A stretch of 7,953 bases of DNA from Chitinophagaceae bacterium (GCA_018061385.1 JAGOUF010000087.1:1-7953); one strand, 5' to 3'. Counted from the stretch's first letter, positions 1 through 6,915 are shown. A program made the numbers and translations. The notes: generated by a model not told the origin, from the sequence alone.

Positions 1-281
1 TCTTGCTTAATATTTTCTATTAACAACAATTGCATTTGTTGTGCTGTAAAACCTGGTTGACTTAATCGTGGAATTAAGTTAGGCAAAGCCATTCTATCTG
101 CCAATAAAATTAAACGTTCATACGCTTGTAATTTTAGTTGTTTAGAAGAAGGATCTTGAGTAGCACATTCAGTTGATGTTGCTCCTTTTTTCTTTTTTCT
201 AAAAACAGGAATTATTGAAACAATTAAAAAGAGTACAATTGAAACAGCAAATACAATACTTGCGATAGTGATAGAATCCAT
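1..281 (-). CDS. Small membrane-anchored protein of unknown function, C-terminus cut by the window edge
   Basis: The reading frame starts at an ATG (position 281, reading leftward) and stays open for 93 codons to the left edge, so the C-terminus is missing. The N-terminus (MDSITIASIVFAVSIVLF and onward) forms one hydrophobic membrane segment at about residues 4-26. It is followed by a strongly basic stretch, RKKKK, which by the positive-inside rule puts the rest in the cytoplasm. After a short polar linker comes a helical-looking region with YERLILLADRMALPNLIPRL and then QPGFTAQQMQ. From memory this resembles an uncharacterised family common in Chitinophagaceae (possibly DUF7935), but I could not check it. 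No function is assigned. It is divergent from the iron-sulfur carrier gene. The short polar protein start, single anchor and continuous frame make a real gene likely. Confidence 0.7.
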   Translation of the reverse strand, partial: MDSITIASIVFAVSIVLFLIVSIIPVFRKKKKGATSTECATQDPSSKQLKLQAYERLILLADRMALPNLIPRLSQPGFTAQQMQLLLIENIKQ

Positions 282-295
282 GTAATAAATTTTTG

Positions 296-303
296 CAAAT
301 ATA
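296..303 (-). promoter_or_regulatory. Possible Bacteroidota -7 box for the left membrane-protein gene
   Basis: On the minus strand these bases read TATATTTG, an exact match to the Bacteroidota -7 consensus TAnnTTTG. The box ends 14 bases before the ATG at 281, implying a leader of roughly ten bases. I see no good -33 TTTG at the expected distance, so the call rests on one short motif. Confidence 0.4.
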
Positions 304-372
304 GTTACCAAAAGGGTATGAGTATTTCCTGTTATCGAAAGGCTACAGTATGTGTTTAAAGAATGCTATCGT

Positions 373-380
373 TATTTTTG
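373..380 (+). promoter_or_regulatory. Possible Bacteroidota -7 box for the iron-sulfur carrier gene
   Basis: The bases read TATTTTTG, an exact match to TAnnTTTG. The box ends 16 bases before the ATG at 397. If used, transcription would start near 384-388, downstream of the alternative upstream ATG at 352, so this box also argues for the shorter protein. No clear -33 TTTG is visible. Confidence 0.4.
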
Positions 381-396
381 CATAAATATTTTATTC

Positions 397-741
397 ATGG
401 AATCTGTAGCAACTTTACCAGTTCAATTTACTCAAAATGCTATTATAGAAGTAAAACGATTAATGGCAGAAGAAGGGTTTGACACAAATACTAAATTACG
501 TGTAGGTGTTAAAGGAGGAGGTTGTAGTGGCATGACTTATGTATTGGGCTTTGATGCTGTGGAAGCTGAAGATGAAGTATATGAAACCGCTGATTTTTCT
601 TTTATCATGCATAAAAGCCATGGACTGTACTTATTTGGAATGGAAGTGGACTGGCAAGATGGGTTGAACAGTAGAGGCTTTACTTTTAGTAACCCGAATG
701 CAAGTAAAACTTGTGGTTGTGGAACTTCATTTGCAGTATAA
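397..741 (+). CDS. A-type iron-sulfur cluster carrier (IscA/ErpA/SufA, HesB family)
   Basis: This 114-residue protein belongs to the A-type carriers, which receive Fe-S clusters from a scaffold and pass them to apo-enzymes in the cytoplasm. The three cluster-ligating cysteines are all present: C43 in KGGGCSGMTY, and C106 and C108 in the C-terminal KTCGCGTSF. The usual VDW..GL and NPNA blocks lie between them. Length matches the family (E. coli ErpA is 114 residues, IscA 107). The frame extends upstream to an ATG at 352, but those 15 extra residues are unlike the family and would lie upstream of the likely transcription start, so the ATG at 397 (MESVATLPVQFT) is preferred. No other isc or suf genes are in the window. 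Which subfamily it belongs to (IscA, ErpA or SufA) cannot be settled from this sequence alone. Confidence 0.93.
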   Translation: MESVATLPVQFTQNAIIEVKRLMAEEGFDTNTKLRVGVKGGGCSGMTYVLGFDAVEAEDEVYETADFSFIMHKSHGLYLFGMEVDWQDGLNSRGFTFSNPNASKTCGCGTSFAV

Positions 742-859
742 AGTATAAACACTTACACATACATCATCATTTTTTTGTTTATTTGTAGCCTAAATGGTAC
801 AAATGAAGTTTTTACGCAAAAATCTCGATTTCTTAAATCATCTCTGTTAATGTTGTATT

Positions 860-881
860 GCCAGCTAACCAATTAGCTGGC
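860..881 (+). terminator. Perfect 9-bp hairpin between the Fe-S carrier gene and rocD, possible terminator
   Basis: GCCAGCTAA and TTAGCTGGC form a perfect 9-bp stem around the 4-base loop CCAA. It lies about 120 bases after the stop of the iron-sulfur carrier gene and about 40 bases before rocD. The downstream tract is T-rich but interrupted (TGTTTGTGATTCC), so it would be a weak intrinsic terminator. An operator or a leader structure for rocD is the alternative. The rest of the 742-923 gap shows no gene and no exact TAnnTTTG box. Confidence 0.4.
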
Positions 882-923
882 TGTTTGTGATTCCTTTTAT
901 TTTATTTTTTCAATTTATTTATT

Positions 924-2156
924 ATGTTAGTTAATACTGTATCTGAACGTACTGCACATTATTTGCAATTAGAAGAACAATATGGTGCACACAATTATCA
1001 TCCAATTCCTGTTGTGTTAGAAAGAGGAGAAGGTGTTTTTTTATACGATGTTGATGGCAAAAGATATTTCGATTTTTTAAGTGGGTATTCTGCCGTTAAT
1101 CAAGGTCATTGTCACCCATTTATTATCAGTGCATTAACAGAGCAAGCATCAAAACTCACTCTTACGTCAAGGGCATTTTATAACAATTGGTTGGGTGAAT
1201 ATGAAAAGTATATTACTCAATATTTTGGATACGATAAAGTATTGCCCATGAATACTGGTGTTGAAGCTGGTGAAACTGCCATTAAATTAGCAAGGCGTTG
1301 GGCGTATGATAAAAAAGGTGTGGAAGAAAATAAAGCCAAAATTATTTTTGCTGAAGGAAATTTTTGGGGAAGAACAATGGCTGCAATTTCATCATCTACC
1401 GATCCAAGTAGTTACAAAGGTTTTGGGCCATTTATGCCAGGTTTTGATTTGGTGCCTTATAACAATATTGAAGATTTGGAAAAAGCATTGCAAGATAAAA
1501 ATGTTGCTGCTTTTATGGTTGAACCAATACAAGGTGAAGCAGGAGTTGTTTTACCAGATGAAGGTTATTTAACAGCAGTAACTAATTTATGCAAACAATA
1601 CAATGTGTTGTTTATTGCCGATGAAATACAAACTGGTTTGGCAAGAACTGGAAAAATGTTGGCTTGTGATCATGAAAATGTACGACCAGATATTTTAATT
1701 TTAGGAAAAGCATTGAGTGGTGGAACTTTACCTGTAAGTGCAGTTTTATGCGATGATGAAATAATGTTAAACATACAACCTGGTGAACATGGTAGTACTT
1801 ATGGAGGAAACCCATTGGCTTGTGCTGTTGCAATTGCAGCATTACAAGTATTAAAAGATGAAAACATGGCTGCCAATGCAGAAGCTATGGGCATTGTTTT
1901 ACGAGAAGAATTGGCAAAATTAAACTCTCCATTTATTACAACAATTAGAGGGAAAGGGTTATTGAATGCTATTGTAATTAAACACGAAAATCCAGAAGCT
2001 TCTTGGGATTTTTGCTTGGCATTAAAAGAATTGGGCTTGTTGGCAAAACCAACTCATGGCGATAAGATTCGTTTTGCTCCACCTTTAACCATTACCAAAC
2101 CACAAATATTAGAAGCTGTGGGTATTATAGGAGAAGCTTTAAAAACATTGGTATAA
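924..2156 (+). CDS. rocD: Ornithine aminotransferase (ornithine--oxo-acid transaminase)
   Basis: This 410-residue, PLP-dependent class III aminotransferase converts ornithine and 2-oxoglutarate to glutamate-5-semialdehyde and glutamate, linking arginine breakdown to proline and glutamate. K262 (in [10 protein letters not shown]) is the PLP Schiff-base lysine and D233 (in FIADEIQTG) contacts the PLP ring nitrogen. Substrate-site residues line up with human ornithine aminotransferase at a constant offset of 30: Y25 with Y55, Y55 ([10 protein letters not shown]) with Y85, R150 (FWGRT) with R180, E205 (PIQGEAG) with E235 and K262 with K292. This agreement separates it from acetylornithine and GABA aminotransferases. 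The stretch SSSTDPSSY...GFGPFMPGF is also typical. The length is normal and no defects are seen. The start follows an A/T-rich leader without a Shine-Dalgarno site, which is usual in this phylum. A strong hairpin overlaps its stop codon. Confidence 0.97.
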   Translation: MLVNTVSERTAHYLQLEEQYGAHNYHPIPVVLERGEGVFLYDVDGKRYFDFLSGYSAVNQGHCHPFIISALTEQASKLTLTSRAFYNNWLGEYEKYITQYFGYDKVLPMNTGVEAGETAIKLARRWAYDKKGVEENKAKIIFAEGNFWGRTMAAISSSTDPSSYKGFGPFMPGFDLVPYNNIEDLEKALQDKNVAAFMVEPIQGEAGVVLPDEGYLTAVTNLCKQYNVLFIADEIQTGLARTGKMLACDHENVRPDILILGKALSGGTLPVSAVLCDDEIMLNIQPGEHGSTYGGNPLACAVAIAALQVLKDENMAANAEAMGIVLREELAKLNSPFITTIRGKGLLNAIVIKHENPEASWDFCLALKELGLLAKPTHGDKIRFAPPLTITKPQILEAVGIIGEALKTLV

Positions 2157-2198
2157 AAAGATAAGGGATAACGTAAATGTTATCCCTTATCTTTTTAT
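2153..2198. terminator. Strong bidirectional intrinsic terminator between rocD and the convergent T9SS genes
   Basis: A perfect 20-bp inverted repeat (arms 2153-2172 and 2179-2198) surrounds the 6-base loop GTAAAT. The stem core is GATAAGGGATAAC, and both outer ends are A/T runs, so the transcript from either strand ends in a U-rich arm. The left arm includes the rocD stop codon at 2154-2156. On the minus strand it lies 46 bases beyond the stop of the convergent 494-residue gene. The symmetry suggests that it ends both transcripts. Confidence 0.9.
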
Positions 2199-2244
2199 GT
2201 TTAAACAACAAATATTTTGTTCTGTTTAGCTGTTTTTGAAGTTA

Positions 2245-3729
2245 TTACTCAACCCTCAGTTTTATTGTTTCTGAATTGCTTAACCCAATTACTTTTACTA
2301 AATAAATACCTTTCAGTAAAGAGGTAATATTTATAAAAGTACTGTTTGAATTTAAAACACTGATGTTTTTTACAATTTTACCCGTAATATCCGTAATAAT
2401 TACTTGCTTTATTTTTGGGTACAATATTGTAATATTTTCTTTTGCAGGATTTGGGTATAGTTTTAAGGTTTGGGGTTTATGGTTTAAAGTTATTTGCAGT
2501 GTTTTACTGTAAGTTATTTTGCCATCTTTATCTACTGCTTCAAGCCTATAAAACAAGGGTTCTTGTTTTTGGTTATTTGTTGGTTGGTGTGTGTATTGGT
2601 ATTCATTAAAATTGCTGTTGTTTGCAATTACTTTACCAACTGTAGTAAACTCAATACCATTGCTACTTTGCTGAATATTAAAGTGTAACACATTGATTTC
2701 GTTGGCTGTTGAAAACCTCACCCCAACCCTCTCCAAAGGAGAGGGAGTAAGTGTAAACGTTACAAAGTTTAACGGTACAATTGTGTTTACAAACACATTT
2801 ACTGTATCTCTACTATAAAAACCATTAACCGTTTGCTCTACAATGTAAAAAGTATTTGTTGTTGGCTTTACATATAAAAAAGGTTTGCCCGTAGCAATAA
2901 TATTACCAGTACTATTTAACCAATTAATATTGCTAATGCCATTTATATAACTACCTACAAAAGCACTATCTCCTACATAAATGGAAGTGTCTCTACCTGC
3001 ATCTGCATTTAATTGCATACTATCTAGTGGTATAAGCTTTACGTCATCTATATAGTACCCTGCTTTTCTGCTAGAACCCGGTAAACTGTGTATCTGTTCT
3101 ATTTCTGTATGGTCATCGTCTTTAAAATTACCAATGGTAACAAAACTTTCTCCTCCTTGTGCAGTAAATACCCCACTAATTTTTACCCAATTCAGTGTAT
3201 CTCTTATAACAGGGTTGCTGTAATTATATACTTGTGGGTTGGCAGGTATTAAACCAATACTCATTGGATAATCTACGCTATTTACTCGTACAGCAGTATC
3301 TGTTAACAACATTGCAATATTGTTAACAGCGTATCTTGAGTTATTACCAAGAGAGGCCCAAAATTCACCATAGTATTTTTTACCAAATAGAAGCGATGCT
3401 TTTAAAGGGACTTGCAAATACCCTCTTCCATTGAAAAAAAAAGATATATAAAAGTCTGTTGTGCTGTAACCTTGACCACTTTTTGGGTATTGGAAACCAA
3501 CATTATTATTGGGAACTGAGTAACCAGGATCAGTGGAACAGGTATTTGCATTTAGATTTGTATTTGGTAAATCTTGAGCCAATTTCCAAGGGCTTGGCAA
3601 TGGCCCCCCATTTGCAGTAGTCGGGCATACTAAACTATCTTCAAAACTATAGTTAGGTATAAGGTTGTATTGGCTTTTGGCTATTTGTGCATAGCACAAA
3701 TAGCCAAGTAATAATGTAAAGTATTTCAT
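2245..3729 (-). CDS. Secreted modular protein with a C-terminal T9SS type A sorting domain
   Basis: This 494-residue protein starts with a signal peptide (MKYFTLLLGYLCYAQIAKS, probable cleavage after S19). Residues about 20-235, beginning NLIPNYSFED and containing CPTT and several aromatics, resemble the jellyroll, carbohydrate-binding-like domain common in Bacteroidota exported proteins. Residues about 238-312 (NADAGRDTSIYVGDSAFVG) look like a PKD/Ig-like domain. Residues about 315-415 (STANEINVLHFNIQQSSNG, then YRLEAVDKDGKITYSK) match a beta-sandwich that often precedes sorting domains. Residues 422-494 (LKLYPNPAKENI, ending KGIYLVKV) form the sorting domain recognised by T9SS, so the protein should be released or attached at the cell surface. 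Residues 327-339 are encoded by an inserted palindromic repeat. No catalytic motif is visible; adhesion or glycan binding is a guess. It starts 12 bases after the large T9SS gene and is probably co-transcribed with it. Confidence 0.9.
   Translation of the reverse strand: MKYFTLLLGYLCYAQIAKSQYNLIPNYSFEDSLVCPTTANGGPLPSPWKLAQDLPNTNLNANTCSTDPGYSVPNNNVGFQYPKSGQGYSTTDFYISFFFNGRGYLQVPLKASLLFGKKYYGEFWASLGNNSRYAVNNIAMLLTDTAVRVNSVDYPMSIGLIPANPQVYNYSNPVIRDTLNWVKISGVFTAQGGESFVTIGNFKDDDHTEIEQIHSLPGSSRKAGYYIDDVKLIPLDSMQLNADAGRDTSIYVGDSAFVGSYINGISNINWLNSTGNIIATGKPFLYVKPTTNTFYIVEQTVNGFYSRDTVNVFVNTIVPLNFVTFTLTPSPLERVGVRFSTANEINVLHFNIQQSSNGIEFTTVGKVIANNSNFNEYQYTHQPTNNQKQEPLFYRLEAVDKDGKITYSKTLQITLNHKPQTLKLYPNPAKENITILYPKIKQVIITDITGKIVKNISVLNSNSTFINITSLLKGIYLVKVIGLSNSETIKLRVE
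2716..2748. repeat. GC-rich palindromic element inside the 494-residue T9SS gene
   Basis: The element has 8-bp arms CCCTCTCC (2727-2734) and GGAGAGGG (2738-2745) around a 3-base loop, flanked on the left by CCTCACCCCAA. Twenty of its 33 bases are G or C, against roughly one third in the surroundings. Read on the minus strand it supplies the peptide LTPSPLERVGVR in frame. From memory, closely similar palindromes (CTCTCCTTTGGAGAGG plus a GGGGTGAGG flank) are scattered through many Bacteroidota genomes, inside and outside genes. Only this copy is present in the window. Confidence 0.75.
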
Positions 3730-3741
3730 AACCCCAAAATT

Positions 3742-6700
3742 TTATTGTTTAACAAATTTGGTGCTAGTAAATGTACCATTGTTGCTGTATGCCTTAACTA
3801 TATACATACCACTACGCAAATTGGCAGTATTTAACGTAATTGTATTGCTTTTGCCAGTATTTTGCTGCAACAATACTTGTTTGCCATATACATCAAATAC
3901 AAGTATTTGTTTTATATTTTCTCCTTTAATAGTTGTGGTACTAGTAGCAGGATTTGGATAAACTGTTAAGGTTTCGGTTTTGCTGTTTACAATATTGTTT
4001 ATTTTCTTTTTGGCTGTTATAGCATCTTGCAACAAATTAATTTCGTTAATATCAATATCGCAAGTAGTGGTAAAATGGCGGTGGTTACCAGTAATGGTAT
4101 TGTATAGGTTTTGTGCCCAAAAAACTACATTACCATCGGTTTGTGGGCATTGTTGTGCCAACCACTCAACATTGGTAAGGTTAATAGTTTTTCCCAAACC
4201 TCTTTGCAAAGTCCATGTAAAAAATTTAGCATAATTGGCATCTACTCTGTTGGTAGGTTGCCAGTTGCTTAATAATTGGGTTACTTGTGTGGTATCGTGT
4301 TTGCTTAATGCAGCAATAATAGTTTGCATGGTGCTAAAACTGTTTGTTTTAGCCATAAATTGTTGTAAAATATTACTGCTTGCCGCTAACCCATTTTTGC
4401 TACTTAATAACCTGTATAGTTGCCATTGTGCTACATACAAATGCAAAGCACTATCGGCATTGGCAATTGGTAGTTTCCCCAAAGCTATGTTTTCTAATTC
4501 TGCTAATTTAATACTACTCATGCTTTGTGCCATGGGCGTTAAATTTGCTCTTGCATTATTGGTACTTGCAGCAACTCTACTTAAAATAACACTGCAATTT
4601 ACAGTGCTGGCATTGGTGGCGGCCTTTAAACTATTATTTGTGTACGAATATGCATTACCCAAAAAGAGATTATCACTATAATTTACAGGGTCAAGTACAT
4701 TGCCAGTAGAACCTTGCTGTATATATAAAGGAGACGATGTTGCACTTGAATTAATGGTTAAGGCTTTTAGGCAGGGCAATAAAGGAAAGGTTGTGTTGTG
4801 AAAGAAGTCTTGTTCAAAAAAATTGTCCGATGCGTTGGTGACATTACCTTGCTGACCTATAATAGCACCGTTGTTTAAAGTATATCCGTTGCTGCCACCA
4901 TTTACAAAATCGGGAGCCATTATGTTATTGTAAAAAAGAGAATTGGTATTTATTCCTGAGAATAAAAATTGAAATTTTGCAGTTACAATTGCTGAATTAC
5001 AATTCACTTCATAAGATTGTCCATTATTTATTTCAATCAATCGTATATTACTTTGCCTTGATCTAAATTGAGGAAAACTATATCCCCCAAATACATAATT
5101 TGCATAAACAATGTTGCCTAAATTATTTTGAGGAATATTCCCCTCTAATAAAATGCCGTGAGCATCGTTATAGCCAATAATGGTATTAGAGTTAACAGCA
5201 ATAGAATTACGGGTTAACAACAAATCTTTACCCTCCCATCCACTTGCTTGAATAGCAAATCTTGCATCTTTAATTTGGTTATCAAAACAACGAAGTTCTG
5301 GCATTGGGTTAGATGGAGTATTGGTAGGTACTACTACTTGTAAGTGAATACCTTCCTCGGTATAATAGCCTGCTAAAATATCGCTTGCAGTACCAGTTGT
5401 TCTATACAAAGCAATCCAGTTATTGTTTACCTTAATATCGTTTGCTAAATATACTGAACTCGATGAGTTTCCGGTATTGTAATACCAAGGTAAATCGTCG
5501 TATATTAAGTTGATGGCATAGCCAATATTTACAGCTTCATTTCGATTAATATAAATGGTGTTATTGTATAATTGGTCGTACCCAAAATGGCTTGTTCTAA
5601 CTTTTATACCTTCTTTGCCATGTTTAGAATTGACTAAAGATTGTGTTTTACTGCTTCTTATATCGTTATCTTCTATAAAAATCTGTGTGTAAAATTGAGA
5701 TTCAATTGCTAAATCGCAATCAAAAAAGGCGTTACGCTGAGAGCCATCGGGTAAACTTGTTGTTAAATAATTATTGGTTTCGTTGATGTGGTAAACATAA
5801 ACTCCTACAGTGGTATTTTTATTTGCATCAGGTGTAATTTGGAAAGTACAGTTTTCAATTTTTAAATCAGTAGTGGTCATTTTAATTCCATAATCTTGGT
5901 TATCGAAAATAGTAGTAATATTATTTGTTGTTCCATTATAACCTAAGCCAATATGATATGAACCATTAAAATGGGTAAGGCTTTCTGCATAAATGCCAAT
6001 TTCCGATTTTTTATCCGTTGAATTGTAAGGGGCTTTTAAATAAGCACTGCCAGCAGTTGGCGAATATAAAGCATCTTCAATGTAAGGTGAACTATTCGTT
6101 ATTGGTGTATTTGGGATTGTAGTGCTACTTGAAAGTGTGGTATGTTTAAAAGTATCGAATGCATCCCAAGTAGTATTTCCAATTGTAAAAGGATAATTAC
6201 GACAAGTAAAAATAGTATTGTAAATTTTTATTGGGTAAGGTTGTTGAGCATACGATAATGAGTATAAAGCGTTGGTAAACTTACTTCTCCCAAAATCTAT
6301 ACTTATTCTGTTTCTATTAAAAATGGTATTGGTAATAAAAAGGGCGTCAATGTTTTGTTCCAAAGCCCAGTTGAAATCATAATATCCTGTATAGCTTTCA
6401 TCTGTTTCATCTAAAAACTTAATTGCAATATCTGCATCTTCAATTAAGGTATTGTCGTTTACAGAACCTCCATAGCAATTAATAAAAGATTCATTCTCTA
6501 GAGCAATTCCTTTCCACATTGCATCGCAACTATATAAATGTACACCTTCTAATGTTAAGGATGCACCAGTTTTTATGGTAATTTTTACATTATCTGCTAT
6601 AATTATTTCAGCATCTGAAATAACAATATTACTAGAAATATAAACATCGTTATCTATATAATAATTACCAGCACTTAAAGAACTACTTAAATCGGTTTGT

Positions 6701-6885
6701 GTGTGGTTGGTTATGCAGCTTGGTTGAGCTAAAACACTACTTGAGATTGTTGTTAATAACACTGCCATAAAAAAAATTATCTTGTGCAGTTGGTTGTTGG
6801 TTGTTGGTTGTTGGTTGTTGGTTGGTGGTTGGTGGTTGGTGGTTGGTGGTTGGTGGTTGGTGGTTTCATGATTTCTTTTTAGCAA
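3742..6885 (-). CDS. Large secreted beta-helix protein with T9SS type A sorting domain; start codon unresolved
   Basis: The open frame covers 1047 codons. Residues 35-53 (KIIFFMAVLLTTISSSVLA) form the signal-peptide core, with probable cleavage before Q54. Residues about 70-690 hold many short turns of the type GI.......I.NC.F, as expected for a right-handed parallel beta-helix (pectate-lyase-like fold). Residues about 780-940 are mostly helical, with a CPQTDGNVVFWAQNLY block seen in other T9SS proteins. Residues 973-1047 (LTVYPNPATSTTTI to KFVKQ) are the sorting domain. It is probably exported to the surface; no catalytic residues could be identified. In-frame starts are TTG (6885), CTG (6789) and ATG (6768). 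The natural-looking ATG at 6869 is out of frame because of the 7-base repeat array. From 6768 the signal peptide would lack a basic end; from 6885 it would gain a polar repeat extension. The full open frame is given here. Confidence 0.88.
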   Translation of the reverse strand: MLKRNHETTNHQPPTTNHQPPTNNQQPTTNNQLHKIIFFMAVLLTTISSSVLAQPSCITNHTQTDLSSSLSAGNYYIDNDVYISSNIVISDAEIIIADNVKITIKTGASLTLEGVHLYSCDAMWKGIALENESFINCYGGSVNDNTLIEDADIAIKFLDETDESYTGYYDFNWALEQNIDALFITNTIFNRNRISIDFGRSKFTNALYSLSYAQQPYPIKIYNTIFTCRNYPFTIGNTTWDAFDTFKHTTLSSSTTIPNTPITNSSPYIEDALYSPTAGSAYLKAPYNSTDKKSEIGIYAESLTHFNGSYHIGLGYNGTTNNITTIFDNQDYGIKMTTTDLKIENCTFQITPDANKNTTVGVYVYHINETNNYLTTSLPDGSQRNAFFDCDLAIESQFYTQIFIEDNDIRSSKTQSLVNSKHGKEGIKVRTSHFGYDQLYNNTIYINRNEAVNIGYAINLIYDDLPWYYNTGNSSSSVYLANDIKVNNNWIALYRTTGTASDILAGYYTEEGIHLQVVVPTNTPSNPMPELRCFDNQIKDARFAIQASGWEGKDLLLTRNSIAVNSNTIIGYNDAHGILLEGNIPQNNLGNIVYANYVFGGYSFPQFRSRQSNIRLIEINNGQSYEVNCNSAIVTAKFQFLFSGINTNSLFYNNIMAPDFVNGGSNGYTLNNGAIIGQQGNVTNASDNFFEQDFFHNTTFPLLPCLKALTINSSATSSPLYIQQGSTGNVLDPVNYSDNLFLGNAYSYTNNSLKAATNASTVNCSVILSRVAASTNNARANLTPMAQSMSSIKLAELENIALGKLPIANADSALHLYVAQWQLYRLLSSKNGLAASSNILQQFMAKTNSFSTMQTIIAALSKHDTTQVTQLLSNWQPTNRVDANYAKFFTWTLQRGLGKTINLTNVEWLAQQCPQTDGNVVFWAQNLYNTITGNHRHFTTTCDIDINEINLLQDAITAKKKINNIVNSKTETLTVYPNPATSTTTIKGENIKQILVFDVYGKQVLLQQNTGKSNTITLNTANLRSGMYIVKAYSNNGTFTSTKFVKQ
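6777..6869 (-). other. Short 30-codon frame from the natural-looking ATG, through the heptamer array
   Basis: ATG AAA at 6869 has an A-rich leader (AAAAAGAAATC) and lies about 35 bases after the predicted transcription start, as a normal start here would. In the present array length it reads MKPPTTNHQPP and onward, and stops at TAA (6777-6779). That stop is eight bases before the ATG at 6768, which is in the frame of the large T9SS protein. It is probably not a gene of its own but the displaced start of the large gene, or a leader peptide allowing re-initiation at 6768. Confidence 0.45.
6790..6866. repeat. Heptanucleotide tandem repeat array at the 5' end of the large T9SS gene
   Basis: On the plus strand there are five exact copies of TTGGTTG (6790-6824), five exact copies of GTGGTTG (6825-6859) and one degenerate copy GTGGTTT (6860-6866). 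That makes 77 bases directly following (on the minus strand) the ATG at 6867-6869. The two blocks differ by one base per unit, which suggests block-wise expansion by slippage. On the coding strand every frame through the array reads the same cyclic peptide, rich in T, N, Q and P with H. Confidence 0.97.
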
Positions 6886-6907
6886 TTTAAGTGATTGTTT
6901 TTACATG

Positions 6908-6915
6908 CAAAAATA
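6908..6915 (-). promoter_or_regulatory. Possible Bacteroidota -7 box for the two-gene T9SS operon
   Basis: On the minus strand the bases read TATTTTTG, an exact TAnnTTTG match. It lies in the 90-base gap between panB and the large T9SS gene. Transcription from near 6904 would give a leader of about 35 bases to the ATG at 6869 or about 19 to the TTG at 6885. No clear -33 TTTG is visible. There is no strong terminator after panB, so read-through from panB is also possible. Confidence 0.45.

Noticed and set aside
352..396. N-terminal extension of the Fe-S carrier from an ATG at 352
   Set aside because: The extra residues (MFKECYRYFCINILF) do not resemble the family, and an exact TAnnTTTG promoter box lies within them; the ATG at 397 gives the usual length and N-terminus.
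537..752. Minus-strand frame opposite the Fe-S carrier
   Set aside because: It lies antisense to a conserved gene with intact cluster-binding cysteines and shows no family features.
1306..1842. Open frames on both strands inside rocD (1306-1572 plus; 1612-1842 minus)
   Set aside because: They overlap a clearly conserved aminotransferase, have low-complexity composition and no recognisable motif; they are shadows.
2494..2688. Plus-strand 64-codon frame opposite the 494-residue T9SS gene
   Set aside because: Antisense to the conserved sorting-domain region; hydrophobic composition follows from the complementary codons.
3758..4681. Plus-strand open frames opposite the large T9SS gene (3758-3961, 3980-4234, 4235-4681)
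   Set aside because: Antisense frames made of hydrophobic, cysteine-rich residues arising from the opposite strand's codon use, with no domain or leader signal.
6769..6776. Eight-base homopolymer as a second switch that could restore the frame from ATG 6869
   Set aside because: The stop codon TAA at 6777-6779 comes before the run in the ATG 6869 frame, so a slip in the run cannot rescue that frame.
6790..6866. Heptamer array as a CRISPR array or an origin iteron cluster
   Set aside because: There are no spacers between units, the unit is only 7 bases, and no cas, dnaA or replication gene is near; it sits directly after a start codon.
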